The translations under genes and the position numbers were made by a program. DNA of 64,000 nt from Neurospora crassa OR74A. Its lineage: Eukaryota; Ascomycota; Sordariomycetes; Sordariales; Sordariaceae. The stretch is taken from contig NC_026501.1 of NCBI RefSeq assembly GCF_000182925.2, forward strand, positions 8,659,917-8,723,916. Direction: 5' to 3'. The notes beneath the pieces are model-generated. The model was not told where the DNA came from. It worked only from the letters and a program-made list of their open reading frames with translations, and did not search any database. Of this stretch, positions 1 through 11,678 are shown one piece after another. Each line of letters starts with the position of its first letter. Position 1 is the stretch's first letter.

Positions 1-391
1 TACTTAGGTTTTGGGCCAATGGAAATGCCCCGATTGCACTGACAAATATGGAAGACTCGACGGACAGTGGGGCCTAGTCTAGCGCCCAACCCTTAGTACA
101 CATCAGTCCTGGAAAGTTTGTTAGTCTCTTACTCGCCCCACACATTCTCACAGGGCATTAATAGTGTACTTACAGCGGGCTGCTACGTCCCCCGTCTCCC
201 CTGCTCAAAACCCCTGTCTGTAGGTACCAAGCTAACGAACTTACCAGGACTGATGTGTAGGTAAGGTATCGATGTCGGTCACTACAACTTAATATTGACT
301 ACCTACCTACTTCACTACAGACCCACACAAACGATCACAGGCCTCCTTCTAGGTTCCTCCACCCCCACCAGGTCATCACCTCCCAAGTTGC
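1..391. other. Intergenic, window edge
   Basis: No coding region is supported here. It lies beyond the 3' end of the first gene and contains the inverted-repeat unit at 91-266, listed separately. Confidence 0.6.
91..266. repeat. Small inverted-repeat (MITE-like) unit
   Basis: Two arms of about 35 bases in inverted orientation, near 91-126 and 231-266, share a perfect 15-base core (ACACATCAGTCCTGG and its complement) with a few mismatches outside it. The unit is about 176 bp and has no coding potential. This is the form of a miniature inverted-repeat element, but I see no clear target-site duplication. Confidence 0.45.
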
Positions 392-2757
392 TCAGGTCTG
401 CGATACCTTGGCCTTCTTGTACGTAATCAACGAGTACACATGACCCTCTGAGTCCGTGTTCAGCGATTTGAACTCGAACACGTTGCCCGCCGGCAGGATG
501 AGCTTCGTCTGGAGACTGCTCGCAAGCGCCGCCATGCTGGCCTCGAGGCTGCTCTCAAAGCCAGAAGCCCACTGGTGGGCTGGCTTTGCGAACCCATCCA
601 TGCCCTTCGGCGTGCCGAACTCTTTGAACATCTCGTGGTTGGACAGCTCAACAATGACGCCATCTTCCTTGCTGCGTTCATTCAAGTCCCTCATCTTCTC
701 AACACCACCGATGTTCTCAAAGGTGCTATACGTCTCTGGGCCAATCGTCTGTCGCGGCAACTCCTCGTCGCCCAAAGGGATTGTTGTGCGTGGTTTGTCC
801 TTGATGAGGTTGAGCTTCCAGGTGTCGCCAGCAGGGTGCATGTCAAATCCGGCACGGGTGGTGATCTGAACGTCGGCACGCCGCGCGTCGCGCCATTCGG
901 AGAAGACGCGCTCGAAGTAATCGCGATCATTCAGGATATCGACGATAATAGTTGGCGGGAGAGCAACCCATTTGAGGAGTCGTTTTTCTGCCATCCATAG
1001 GTAAGCCAGAGTCCTGCGCGTTCAAAGAAGCAAAAGTACTTACTGTCCTCAGCAAGGCGGTTGATATTGCAAATGCCAGATGCCTGCTGTGTTATGGACA
1101 CCAGCGATTTCAATTCAATATCAAACTTTAACCTGCGTTGTTGATCCGACGCTTTATCGATGGCAGGGTTCTGCTGCACGTCACTAGTGTACGTCAAGAT
1201 GGCCTCGGCAACTCCTGTCAAATTGTCAGCATATTGGGAAGAGAGCTAATTCCAAAGGACAGGTGCCTCACCGTTGGCCAGCCGCCTCTGGTTGTACTTC
1301 AGCTCCATCCCCGGAATCGCCTTTGAAGCCTGCAAAACCACCTTGAGGAAAGTGCTCAGCTCTTCGGTCTGAATCATACGGTCCACGTCCATTTCATGGC
1401 ATGGCATCTCGTTGAACGCAAATTCCTGTTTCAGGGTAAGCTTGGTGGTACCATCGACGCTGATGGTCTCATCATTCTTCCAGAGACCTCGCCCCCATGT
1501 CTCTCTCGCCACGTTGTCGCCTTCCGGAATCAGAATCGCAGCAAGCTCGGTCGTGTTGACCTTGAAATACTTCAGGAACTGCTCCTTCAGCCAGAAGTCA
1601 CGAAAGATGCCCCGAGAAAAGGCCATAACGCCATCTGCACCACTCGACATGCCATCGGCTCGGACGCGCTTGAAAGGCGTGTTTCCATCCTGCCAAAATC
1701 CTGCGCCGGGATCCTCCTTAATGCTGATGTTGCTCTCCGAGACACCGCTGGGTCTGCGAGTGAGGATACAGTAGTTGATGACGCCCTTTGAGTAGTCGCC
1801 ATCCCCTTTCGTCACCGAAAGATCGAACCGTTTCGGGACCAGGTAGGGGACGTTCTCTGCCCTGGCCTTCTGCTCGGCTGTCTGAGACGCAAGCTCCTGG
1901 GTGAGGCCGTATCCGAGGACGAAGGGATTGTTGGGCGTCGACGCGATCTGGGATCTCTCAGTCAACGCCTGAAAGTAGGAAGACAGCAAGTTAGCAGCTT
2001 CATTTGAGGCTGCGGTCTGCGTTTTGTTGACGCCCTTGAAGTCAATGAACTTGAAGCTGTTGACGACTTTGGTGCTTTGGAAGAGACAGAAGAGGGCGGT
2101 AACTGTGTAGTTCTGCTCGCTGACTTCCTCGAACTTGTCGAGTACAGGCTGGGCAACAAGGGTGTGACTTTCGCGCTTTTTCGACAAGGCCACAATGTCT
2201 ATTTGGACGGTTCAGTACGCCATTGGTTTTCTTGTTTCCGACTGGGACTTACTTTGCATCACGTTTCCGACCTCCTTGTGAGATAGATCGGTAAGCCAGC
2301 TCAGGGTGCTGCCACCAAGATCGGCCTTGACCTGGTGGCCATTGATCGAGTAGTGGAGCTTTCCGGACTTGAATTTCAAGTTGACTCGCACGCAACGATA
2401 GTTGCCCTCCTCCTCGCCAAAGGTGACAAAGGGCGCATCGATCTCGCCTTCAATCCACTTGTCGCTTTCGAGAAAGAACAGGCCATCGGTAGGACGTACT
2501 TCGGGCCGAATGTCCTCAAAGCCCGGCGTATCCCACTCGATCAATGTCTGGGGATTGATCTTGACTTGGTGGTTGATGTAGTGCTTGGCCGCTGGAAGTG
2601 TCTCAAAGCCCTCAAGGTCCTCAGGATCAGGCATCAAGGCGCTTGGAATTTCTCTGTCGTAAAGTTCCCGGAACTGCTTGTTGATGGCATTCTGAGACAC
2701 AGTGATTACCATGTCATATCCCTTAAGGGTGTCAGGGTCTGAACTGCGTGGTGCCAT
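392..2757 (-). CDS. TULIP/P47-like protein of unknown function, 732 aa
   Basis: Four exons (2757-2253, 2198-1272, 1214-1044, 987-392) join in phase to give 732 residues. No signal peptide or membrane segment is evident, so it is probably cytosolic. The start (KGYDMVITVSQNAINKQF, residues about 12-29) resembles the opening strand and helix of clostridial P47/OrfX TULIP domains. The C-terminal third, with a long Ala-rich helix and then LILPAGNVFEF, resembles the end of such modules. TULIP proteins bind lipids in a tubular groove, but no ligand can be read here. It faces the 1291-aa gene head to head across 1.3 kb. It could instead be a fungus-specific family with no relation to TULIP. I am confident of the gene and the splice model, much less of the family. 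Confidence 0.7.
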
Positions 2758-4098
2758 GTTGGATTTGGTGGGCAGCAGACGAAAAGTTGGATTGTCAAGT
2801 TGGGTTTTGGTGAAGGGTGCTTGAAAGAACTGAGAAGGGATGCTGAATGAAGAAGCGGATAACTGAAGACTGGCACCCTTTAATAAGCACGACAGGACTT
2901 GGAGATCTGCCCTCAACTTGACCTATGTCAAAATGTGTTGGCGGGAGCTGGGGGGAACAATTCGAAGGCCGGCCGTTGGCCTTCTCAGCTCTTCTCAGAA
3001 GCCCATGGGAGCCGCACTTGGAATCACAGCACTAGCCGTGACTGTGGCGCAGTATGTGGGAATATTGGCGCTGAAGCACCAAAAAGCATTAGCGCAGCGT
3101 GATGTAAATCACCAGTAACGGGATGAGACCAATGCCGAAGATTTGCTTGCGTCTGATGATCTAGAACATCTCCATGGGGCTGACGACGAAAAAGGGAACT
3201 AGATCCAATAGTGCATGTGGCCTCGTGGCGAGACCGATCCCCTTCTGCACTTCAGCTTCGTGCTAGTCATTTAGCTCATGCATTATCTGTCAGTTGACGA
3301 GGTGATACGTCTCGAACTTGACGTTTGGACACCGATGTGGTTTAACGATAAGTACTTGAAGGATTCGAGATTTGGCCTATTCCATGATCGTTGCATGGCT
3401 TGCCAGCCTCATCCGCATGTCTTATACAGCCCAACGAGAGACGGGGGCGTTGCCGTTTTGGCTGGAGTCTAGATCAGTCCAGAACAACGAAGCAACGGCG
3501 GAATCGAAGCACACATAGTGAAGCCCGTGATGGGGAACGGCGTCAAAGTACCTACCCTTCTTGTCTGCTAGCAGAATGGATGCGAGTTTGGTCATACGGA
3601 CCGCACGGCGATTCCAGCAATCGGTGCGGGGATCGCCCAACTGGGTATTGATATTCTGTTGCGGGCGAGCTGGAGTCAATAGACCGACCTTTTGGTTTTC
3701 GTCGGCTGCGCTGAAAGGCCTTGATGGTTCGAGCTGGATGGTTCAATATAGTGACACTAGTTTGTCATGGCTGAGCTGACAGGATCTGAGGATATGAGCA
3801 GCGTTTATTCGTCAACATCCGAATCTTAGCAGCGGTCTCGCCTCCTTACGCCCTTCTTCGGTTTTTCTGTCCTCCAGCATGCTGCCTTTGCGTCCCTGAG
3901 GGAAGATGGGAGGCAAGATGCCCAGCTGCGCATCCTGGGGTGTGAGGTCCGGCACCAGTCAGTATGGAATCGAGAGGGCCAGCTCTCTGAGAATCTGACA
4001 CGAGATAGATATATAGAGCCGCTCTCCTCCCTATTCCTAGGAACTCCTCATCATTTCATTCTCATATCCTACACTGCCCCGAGATTTGAGCACTCAAC
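2758..4098. promoter_or_regulatory. Shared divergent promoter region
   Basis: This 1.3-kb gap separates the starts of two oppositely transcribed genes, so it must hold both promoters. TATATA lies at 4010-4015 on the plus side, and a TATTAAA-like sequence on the minus strand lies near 2880. No additional gene is convincing; the ORFs inside are short and overlapping. Confidence 0.55.
4010..4015 (+). promoter_or_regulatory. TATA-like element
   Basis: TATATA lies 84 bases before the ATG of the 1291-aa gene, a plausible position given a short 5' leader. Confidence 0.4.
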
Positions 4099-7000
4099 AT
4101 GGCATCCATGAAACAAACCCAACTGGCTGAGCCCACTATCCTCCAAACTCACGTGCCGTTTCCGGTTATCGACATCGAGAATTTGGATGGAGACAACGTT
4201 GTCCTCGGAAAACACGAGACAGACACCATTGTCGTTGAGTCGGCATCGGAGCTGGTCACTTCCAGTATCACGACGTCTTTATTCCGGACCCAGAAGGGAG
4301 ACAACAGTTCGTTGAACATTGTTCACGATGCTAACGGGCGGCCCATGGTGTTTTCTGTTGGATCGGACGGCGTAAGTAACTTAACCGGCCTTGATACTTT
4401 TCCATAGTCCTCCTAGAATTCACTTTCTGACTGAACGGCAGCACCTATATTGTATCTTTCACGTCGAGAAAGCATCTCACCCATGGCAGTTACTGGACAT
4501 TACTCCGGTCGCCGAGAACACCTCTGTTTCTGTCACGGCCTTTGACGTGCTTGAAATCAAGCAGGATCTTCACTTTTCAGCATCTGTCAGATACACGCCA
4601 GGGGGATCCGAGGAAACACACCAAGTCTTCTGGGCGAGCATCAAGCAACCGAATGCCCAAATTACCGACGGACAGTTGGTGGGTTTTACGGCCTCAGATC
4701 TCAAGTGGAAGCTCATCCAGAACAACCTGGGGTCTCGCGTCATTACCAAACTGGTCAACGTTGTTAACCCAGATGCTGTGCCTGGATCGCCCGCTTTCAC
4801 CATCTTCGCGGCAACAAGGACTACAGAGACACACTTGGCCTCGACCTATGCTATCAATCCCAGCCAGTCAGCTTCTGCGCCATGGACGATTATCTCCTTT
4901 GGCGCCCAGTCCTACTCCATCGTCGACATGCAACCTGTCGTTGTTGGGAGTGCCTCCAAGGGAGCCAAGAAGCGCGCCGGACTCACCTTACTGCACGATG
5001 CCCCAAGCCAAAAGGCCGACGTTGAGCGCCGGTGCCACGTTCTGACGCTCAATGATGCACGCGATGAAGCCTTTGGCCTGATCCCGCTCAACACTGAGAA
5101 AATCAGCAGCCCGTCAGCCATATGGACCTCTTTCAACTCCTGGGGGTAAGTGATATCCCCCTTTTCCTCGGTTAGAAAATAGGTACACTGACACTCCCAG
5201 GTCCCACGACGTCTTGGTTGCGGGCAATGGAATTGCGTTCCATCAGTTCCAGAATCTCAACGACCCCTGCCTCGACAGCAAGGGCGATGTCATCCTCCCG
5301 CACATTACTTTCCGCCAGGTTACTTGCAAGGAGACGATGCTTGCTAACCCACGCCGGTACATCCTCTCCATCCTAGCCGTTTCCGAGGACGACGAGCTTT
5401 ACCTCATCGAGGGCGAGCGAGACGCGACAAACTTTGGTCTCCCCACGTTTAAGTGCTCCGGCCTCCCTGTCCGGACCGATGTGGCCCAGATTGCTTGCCA
5501 CTACAACAAGCAGATCGACGCCATCGAGTTCATCTACACTACCAAGCGGGACAACCAAATCTCTCATCTGGCTCGTGACAGCAAAACCGGTGTTTGGATA
5601 TCCACCGATCTCCAGGTCCAGGGTCCCGGGACGTTAGCCAAGGAAAACCAGTATGTCACTACCATCACGCTTTTGAGTAAGGCAACCGGCGACCCCGTGC
5701 CTGAGGGGTATCCCGTGTCGTTGAAGTCAGAGCCAGTGTTTGTCAAAATTAACGACCTGGCCTATCGTCTCAACCGGATGCGACCCACGGTGGTCAAAAC
5801 CAACGCCGCGGGCCAGATTGACATCGTCACTGCGGCGCCCGATCACCTTGGCATCTCCTCTCTCGAACTTAGCCTCGAAAGGTTCGTTGAGAGCACGCCC
5901 TTCAGCTGCTCCATCAACATGTCTTCGCGTGTCATGGAAATGATGTCGAGCATTCGCAGCAAGGATGATATGATGTCTTTGACCTCCCGGACAACTGGGA
6001 AGCCTCTGTTTGCTGGTGTGTCGGAGGACCGCCTGGAGGCATCTGCGAGTTTGCTTTCCCAGTTTGATACGTTGCGTAGTGGAACGAGGGACAGTGACCC
6101 GAACGACAATGTGGAGGACAATTCATCGTCCATTGGATCTGAAACGACGCTCGTCGAGTGGCACGGTGCTGCTGCTCAGACCAGCGAAAAAGGTGCTCAT
6201 GCTCAAAGAGAGGAGCAATCGTGGATCGAAAAGGCTGTTGATGTCGCTGTCGAGTACATTGGTGATGCCCTCGAATTCCTGAAGACGGTTGTCAAGCAGA
6301 CAGTCAAGTTCGTCGTCAAAGTTGGCGCCAAGGTTTTGCGCATTTACTTGAGGATCCAGGGCAAGGTTCTCAGCTTTGTCGTTAAACATACCGCCGCTCT
6401 CGTCCGGTCCGTGGTAGGTTTCCTTGACAATGTTCTCGATACCAATATGATGGAATTCTTCGGATTGGACTTCGGGAAGCACATCCCAGCTATTCAAAGC
6501 GTTAGTGACTCCTCATCATGATGCTCTGTGGGAAATGACTGACAACCGGTGCAGAAACTCAAAGATGTGACTCTTGGATCGCTTACCGTCCTCGAGCGAT
6601 TCCTCGCTATCAATCGCTCAAGCCTCGAAGACCTTTTCAATGACGCCGAAACATTGATTTTTGGTTCAGTTGAGAGGCTTCAAGAACCCCAGGCGCCCCG
6701 TCAAGAAACGACAATCGAGCGTTTCATCAAGAGAGTCCTCAACTCGCCCATCATCAAGCTCATTCTCAAGTTCAATCCTCTGTCGTGGATCCTCGAGGGA
6801 GTTAGCGAGGGCCTTTCCGAGTCATTGCCCGATTTCAAACTTCCAGACATCACCCCCCTCGCCGAGGCTATTGGCATGACAGGCGACGCCCTTCTAGAAG
6901 TCTTCCTGACGGTCTTTGGCCAAATCATTGAAAACATCGCCACCAGCGGCACCGAGGCCTTGCTCAACCCCAAGCAAATGCTGGGCATCATCATCTCTGC

Positions 7001-8292
7001 CATCAAAAAGGCCTCCCGGACGCTGTTTCACGCCACACGGGATACGATTCTCATTGCAGTTGACTGCATCATCCGCATGATCCACGTCATCCCTGGGCTC
7101 CTTACTGAGGCCTGGACAATCCCGGGCCTGACAGACGTCTGGGAGGACTGGACCGGGCAGGAGTTCTCGTTGATCAACTTTGCAACCTATGGCTCAGCCG
7201 TCCTGTTGGACCTCATGACCTTTGCGGTATTGGACCAGATCAAGACATCCGCCTGTGCCCCCTTCCGTCCAGGATGGGCCGAAAGGATCGAGATGGAGCC
7301 CTTGTACACCAGCTTCCAAGACACGAGGAACCAAGCAGTGCTTGCGGCAAGATATCCCGGACCATCCAGGCCAGAGGACACTAATCCTATGGTTATGATG
7401 GTCATGACAGATTATGGAAGCATCAGCCAAAAAGACGACGAAAAGCAAGGGGCAGCGCCGGAGACCGAGGAAACATCCAACAGTTCCTTCAATGACTGGA
7501 TGAGCATCGTGGGTGGCCTCTTCAAGCTTATCACGAACGGCCTCATCGTCTACCAAGCCGGAAGAGCCGAGGAGCCCATAGGACGCAAGATGGTCGCTTT
7601 CAAAACTGTTACTGCACTGGTTGCCTTGGGTAGCATGATTGGTGAGGGAAGCAGTTATATCATCTCTTCGGGGGAAAGGGCCAATAAAGATCCCAAGGAT
7701 ATTGCCAACCTGGTAAGTGGAAATCTACCCTCTCTCTCTATCGCAACAGCCTCTGCTAACCATGGGGACTCTGTAGGGCCAAAACGTCGGCATGAGCGCT
7801 GGTCTCGCCGTCGCTGTGGTCGGTGTCATGGTTGAGGCCTACATGGACATCACGAAGGCAGTCAACGATGCTCGGATTGCGAATATGGACTTACCTTTCG
7901 ACAAGATGGATGAACAGAGACAGTACCAGGCCCAGTACAAAGTGGCGCATTGTGTTGGCGGGTGCGCATTGAATATTGGCGCTGCCGCCATGACGGGTTG
8001 CGTGCCCGGATGCTGGACCAAGCCGCGCTGGGGTAACATTCTCCAGACGGGCGCGAGCGTCGGGGGCGCTGTAGCTGTTGTGGCAGCCAACTACTTTGAT
8101 GAAACCCCGAAGGGCAAGGCTATCAAGTGGGGGATGCTAATTACTGATTCGAGCCTGACGGTAGCTAGCATGTACTCAGGTCTGTTGTTGTTGATCCCTC
8201 TTTTTGACAGTTGGATGGGGTCCTTTTTCTGACACTGATGGCCCTCTCTTTTAGGTTTCTCGAATATTATCGCGCCGGCGGCGTCCAAGTGA
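4099..8292 (+). CDS. Large fungal protein of unknown function, 1291 aa
   Basis: Six exons (4099-4371, 4442-5145, 5201-6500, 6555-7712, 7777-8179, 8255-8292) join in phase. I do not recognise a family. Residues about 1-480 are beta-rich with repeated aromatic and Asp/Gly turns, like a propeller or lectin-type repeat domain. Near 500-580 a segment containing VPEGYPVSLKS and TNAAGQIDIVTA resembles an Ig-like fold. From about 690 the chain becomes long amphipathic helices rich in Val, Ile and Lys, then several hydrophobic helices. The C-terminal part (about 1160-1291) has two Gly/Ala-rich hydrophobic segments and a Cys cluster (GCVPGCW). There is no signal peptide. The shape suggests a soluble sensor or binding front joined to a membrane-interacting back, but this is inference. 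The last exon codes for only 12 residues and is the least certain. Confidence 0.75.
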
Positions 8293-8430
8293 GGATTTGA
8301 GGGTGTTTTGGACTGGATATGGATATGGTGTTGTTGTAGACAGCGGCTGGTTAGGTACGATGGTTCCAATGAGTGAGTGTCAAACGGAGGAAATGGGTGG
8401 AATTGGTCAAAACAAAGGGCTACTCAATGC

Positions 8431-8465
<35 letters not shown>

Positions 8466-9775
8466 TTATAAATAAGTTGTCAACAGGTGTGCAAAAAATA
8501 GCGAGAGAAAAAACATACAGCACCTGGGATTCGCTGGTCGTCACCGTACAGACTTCAGCTCCGACATCTAGCATTGTGATTGCGATGCCTTCGTATGTAG
8601 ATCCCCCGCCCCATCCACGTGCAAAAGCAACGGTATCATCAAAGTGGGTAGTAATCGAACGTTCGACTGGTCGTCAAGCTTCGAGAAGGTATGGCATCAT
8701 GACCGGATCGACCGAATCGGTAAATGCTCTCGGTGTTTGGTGGTGACTGACACATGTGTCGTGATGCGGAGATCGTGTGTGTACGGCGTCGCTAGGTTGT
8801 CATGTCTAGCTAGCTAAGCAGAGTCGGGCGGACTGTCAGTGGCTACCTCTAGGCGGCATGTTTCGATCGATTGGGTTCACGTGTGAAGTTCTCGTTGATG
8901 GGGTCGGGTTGGATTACTTGCCGTAAGTTCATTCCACAGTCTCATGATCTGGTTTCAGGTTTACGATGAATGATGATGGAAGGGATTGGGGAAGAAGGAA
9001 GCTGGCGAACAACTAAGCGCGGGAGCTCAACCACGGGAGGACGTTGTCACTTGTCAGTGGGGCAAAATGGTGGGTACCTACCTCTACTGGTGGAGTCACC
9101 TATGGAAACGTTGGCGCCAAGATTTTTACGGAAGGAGGGAAATAGTATTGTAAGTGTTAGTGACTGACTGCCGTAGGCAGCTGGAACGTTGCTAAAGCTG
9201 GAGCACTCTTAACGAAATGCGTTAGCCTAAGTTGAACAACGTTCTCGCTGGACTTTGCAAAAGAAACGTCCAGCCAGCTGCCGCAACATCCTCGAATCGA
9301 CATCTACTGGTACCACATCAACCACAGGCGATTACGATCTGCTCAACAGACAGCGAAGTGCATGAACAGCCACGAAGGTGGAATAGAGTCCTTGCGTCGG
9401 GCAGGTCATGGTTCACGACATATTCCAGCAGAACGGTTTACGCGTGAAGGGTTGCCCATCTGTTTCGCTCCCATCATCTGAAGATCTGCTTGCCCGTTGG
9501 TTGGGGGCGGGATGATCACGACACCATCAGTGTGACTGAACCTGGGGCTTTGCGTGGTTGAAGCAATAACTCTACTCTATTCTAGTTTCTAAAAGCCATT
9601 TATATCGAAACGCCTATATCTATCAAGTCTATCACCCCATGGGTGCTAAGCAGGAAACACAAAAGAAACAAATCAAGAGCAGCTGCAACCTCCACATCTA
9701 GACTAGTTCCGCGTCACCAAAAAAAAAAAAAAGGAAAACCCTTCATCTATGACATCCCATACCTATCCATTCACT
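8293..9775. other. Intergenic between two convergent genes
   Basis: It holds the 3' flanks of the 1291-aa gene and of the first flavin oxidase. I see only a long A tract at 8432-8463 and a short one near 9720; no credible coding region. Confidence 0.6.
8432..8463. repeat. Poly(A) tract, 32 bases
   Basis: An uninterrupted run of A just past the 3' end of the 1291-aa gene. It may be a simple homopolymer or the tail of an old insertion; no flanking duplication was noticed. Confidence 0.8.
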
Positions 9776-11584
9776 CTACTGTCCACGGCTCTTCGACTTG
9801 GCCCCAATCTGACGACCCTGAAAGTTCGACTCATGCGTAGACCTTGGGTTCATGTTGGGGATGATAGGGTTGTAGTAGCTGAACAGGTTATCCGGATCAT
9901 ACTGCGCCTTCAACCCGCGGAGCTTCTCCAGCCTCCAGGGCTCGTAACCGTACATGGACTCGGCCGACTCGTCGCCATGGGCGTAGTTGACGTAGGTGCT
10001 AGGAAGAAGATCGGGCGCACCGGCGTTCCAGAGATCTCGGGTTTCTTGGGCCCATGCGATGGCGGCTTCGTCGAGAGCGGGGTTGGGGTCGTAGGTTACG
10101 GCGATGAAGCTTTGGACATGGTGTTAGTGTGACTCACTAACGATGAAAGGTAGGAGATCAGGATAAAGGGGAAGGGATAAAGACGTTACCTGAGAAGACC
10201 CCTGTCGCGCCACGGATAAGCCGAAGTGTCAGGGTCAATAGCGTCGACACCCTCGTGCGAGTAGTCTTCCATGTTGACGGTCGTGCGCTGGAACTCGGGG
10301 TACTCCCGGATCTTCTCGTTGTACAGGTCGTAGATCTGGCGCTGGGTAGTGACGTTCCACACCTTCAAGCCTGCAGGGTAGTGGACGTGGTTCAAGCCGT
10401 AGTCACACAGCGCGCTGTTCATGCCAGTTCCAGACACGCCAGGGATATCGGGGTAAGGGACGTTACCGTCTTCGGTGGAGACGGCCTCGATGGCGTCAAA
10501 AGCGTCCAGGTACGGCTGCGCTTCTTCCTTGGAGCCGCGGTAGACAAAGGACCAAAAGATGACGCCTTCGGTCTCGCTGATGCTGGGGATCATGGTGTAG
10601 CTGCCCATGTTGAAGGCCATTTCTTTGAGGTGGTGGCCGGCATGGTTGCCGTCGTTGTGGAAAGCGTTGGATGCTTCGAATACGGCTTCCAGTTTATCTT
10701 GGGTCCAGATATAAGTCTTGTAGTACCAGGTGTCGACGCCGCGTGGGTAGATCTTCATCTCGAGGCTGGTGACGACGCCAAAGTTGTGACCGGCGCCTTT
10801 CATGGCCCAAAAGAGATCAGGGTGCTCGGTCTCGGAGACGGTGATGGCGGTGCCATTGGCGAGAACCACGTTGAGCTTGAGGAAGCTGTCACTGACGACG
10901 CCGTAGTAGCCTTCGAGACGGCCGCGGCCTCCGCCCAGAGCTGGACCGAGGAGGCCAACGCAGGACGTGCTGCCGGATGCTAAGAGGATTTAGCATTGTG
11001 AATATGGAGAACCCAAACAGAAAGACTTACAGGTAACATAACCAGCATCCCACAGCTTTTCCATAATGTTCTTGGCAAACACGCCGCCGCCGAGGATAGC
11101 GCTTTTTCCGTCTGGCTGGATCTCAATCTTGTCAAGGAGGGACATGTCGATCTGCATACCGTCAAACTCTGACAAGGTGCTTGTCATGCCGTGTCTCCGA
11201 GCCATGGCAAGGAAAGGGACGCCATTGGCGCTAGCATATTGAACCTGGTTGGAGTCAGCCGAATTCTTGCTACGAGTGACAAAAGGGCTGGGGATGTACA
11301 ATCTTGGGGACGTCTTCCTCCGTGGCGGGCTGGACCACCATCTGAATCTTTGGAGTGAAGAAGGGGTCATATCGAGCCGTGCAATTACCGAACTGCGTAT
11401 CATCGGGGCCGTAAACATTGCAATTTTTCGAGAGCTGGGGACCCAGCTCGCTGGCAACTGTCCTGCTTGCCAATTTGTTGCGGGTGAAGTGACAGAGTCC
11501 GTTGAGGCATGGCTCCGGAGAAGCAAAAGCGAGGGATTGCAGAAGAAGTGCTGAAGATAAAGCGACGCGGTGTAAACGAGTCAT
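9776..11584 (-). CDS. Secreted FAD-linked oxidase, BBE/AA7-like, 540 aa
   Basis: Four exons (11584-11300, 11244-11031, 10979-10190, 10109-9776) give 540 aa. Residues 1 to about 21 are a signal peptide. The PCMH-type FAD domain carries the flavin-linking His in ARRHGMT (His113) and the Gly-rich LGPALGGGRGRL loop. The C-terminal part ends in the BBE signature YDPDNLFSYYNP. Such enzymes oxidise alcohols, amines or oligosaccharides with O2, giving H2O2. In bicovalent members a Cys also binds the flavin; the aligned position here is Thr171, with a Cys two residues later, so the flavin may be held by one bond only. It is divergent from the related gene at 13913. The role may be oligosaccharide oxidation (AA7) or tailoring of a metabolite; the sequence does not decide. 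Confidence 0.88.
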
Positions 11585-11672
11585 TTTGACTGCTTCTTGT
11601 CAGGCTGTTGTGTGATGAGATGATGAGGAGTTGATGTCGAACAGAACCCCTTAACCATGACACCTTTGACGG

Positions 11673-11678
11673 TTTATA
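11673..11678 (-). promoter_or_regulatory. TATA box of the minus-strand flavin oxidase
   Basis: TATAAA on the minus strand, 89 bases before the ATG at 11584. Confidence 0.5.

Noticed and set aside
392-8292. Idea that the left-hand pair is a toxin system
   Set aside because: Resemblance to P47/OrfX is only to a lipid-binding fold, and the large protein matches no toxin motif that I can see. The function is left open.
10255-10983. 242-codon plus-strand ORF over the first flavin oxidase
   Set aside because: Shadow of the spliced minus-strand gene, crossing its exon without any family signal.
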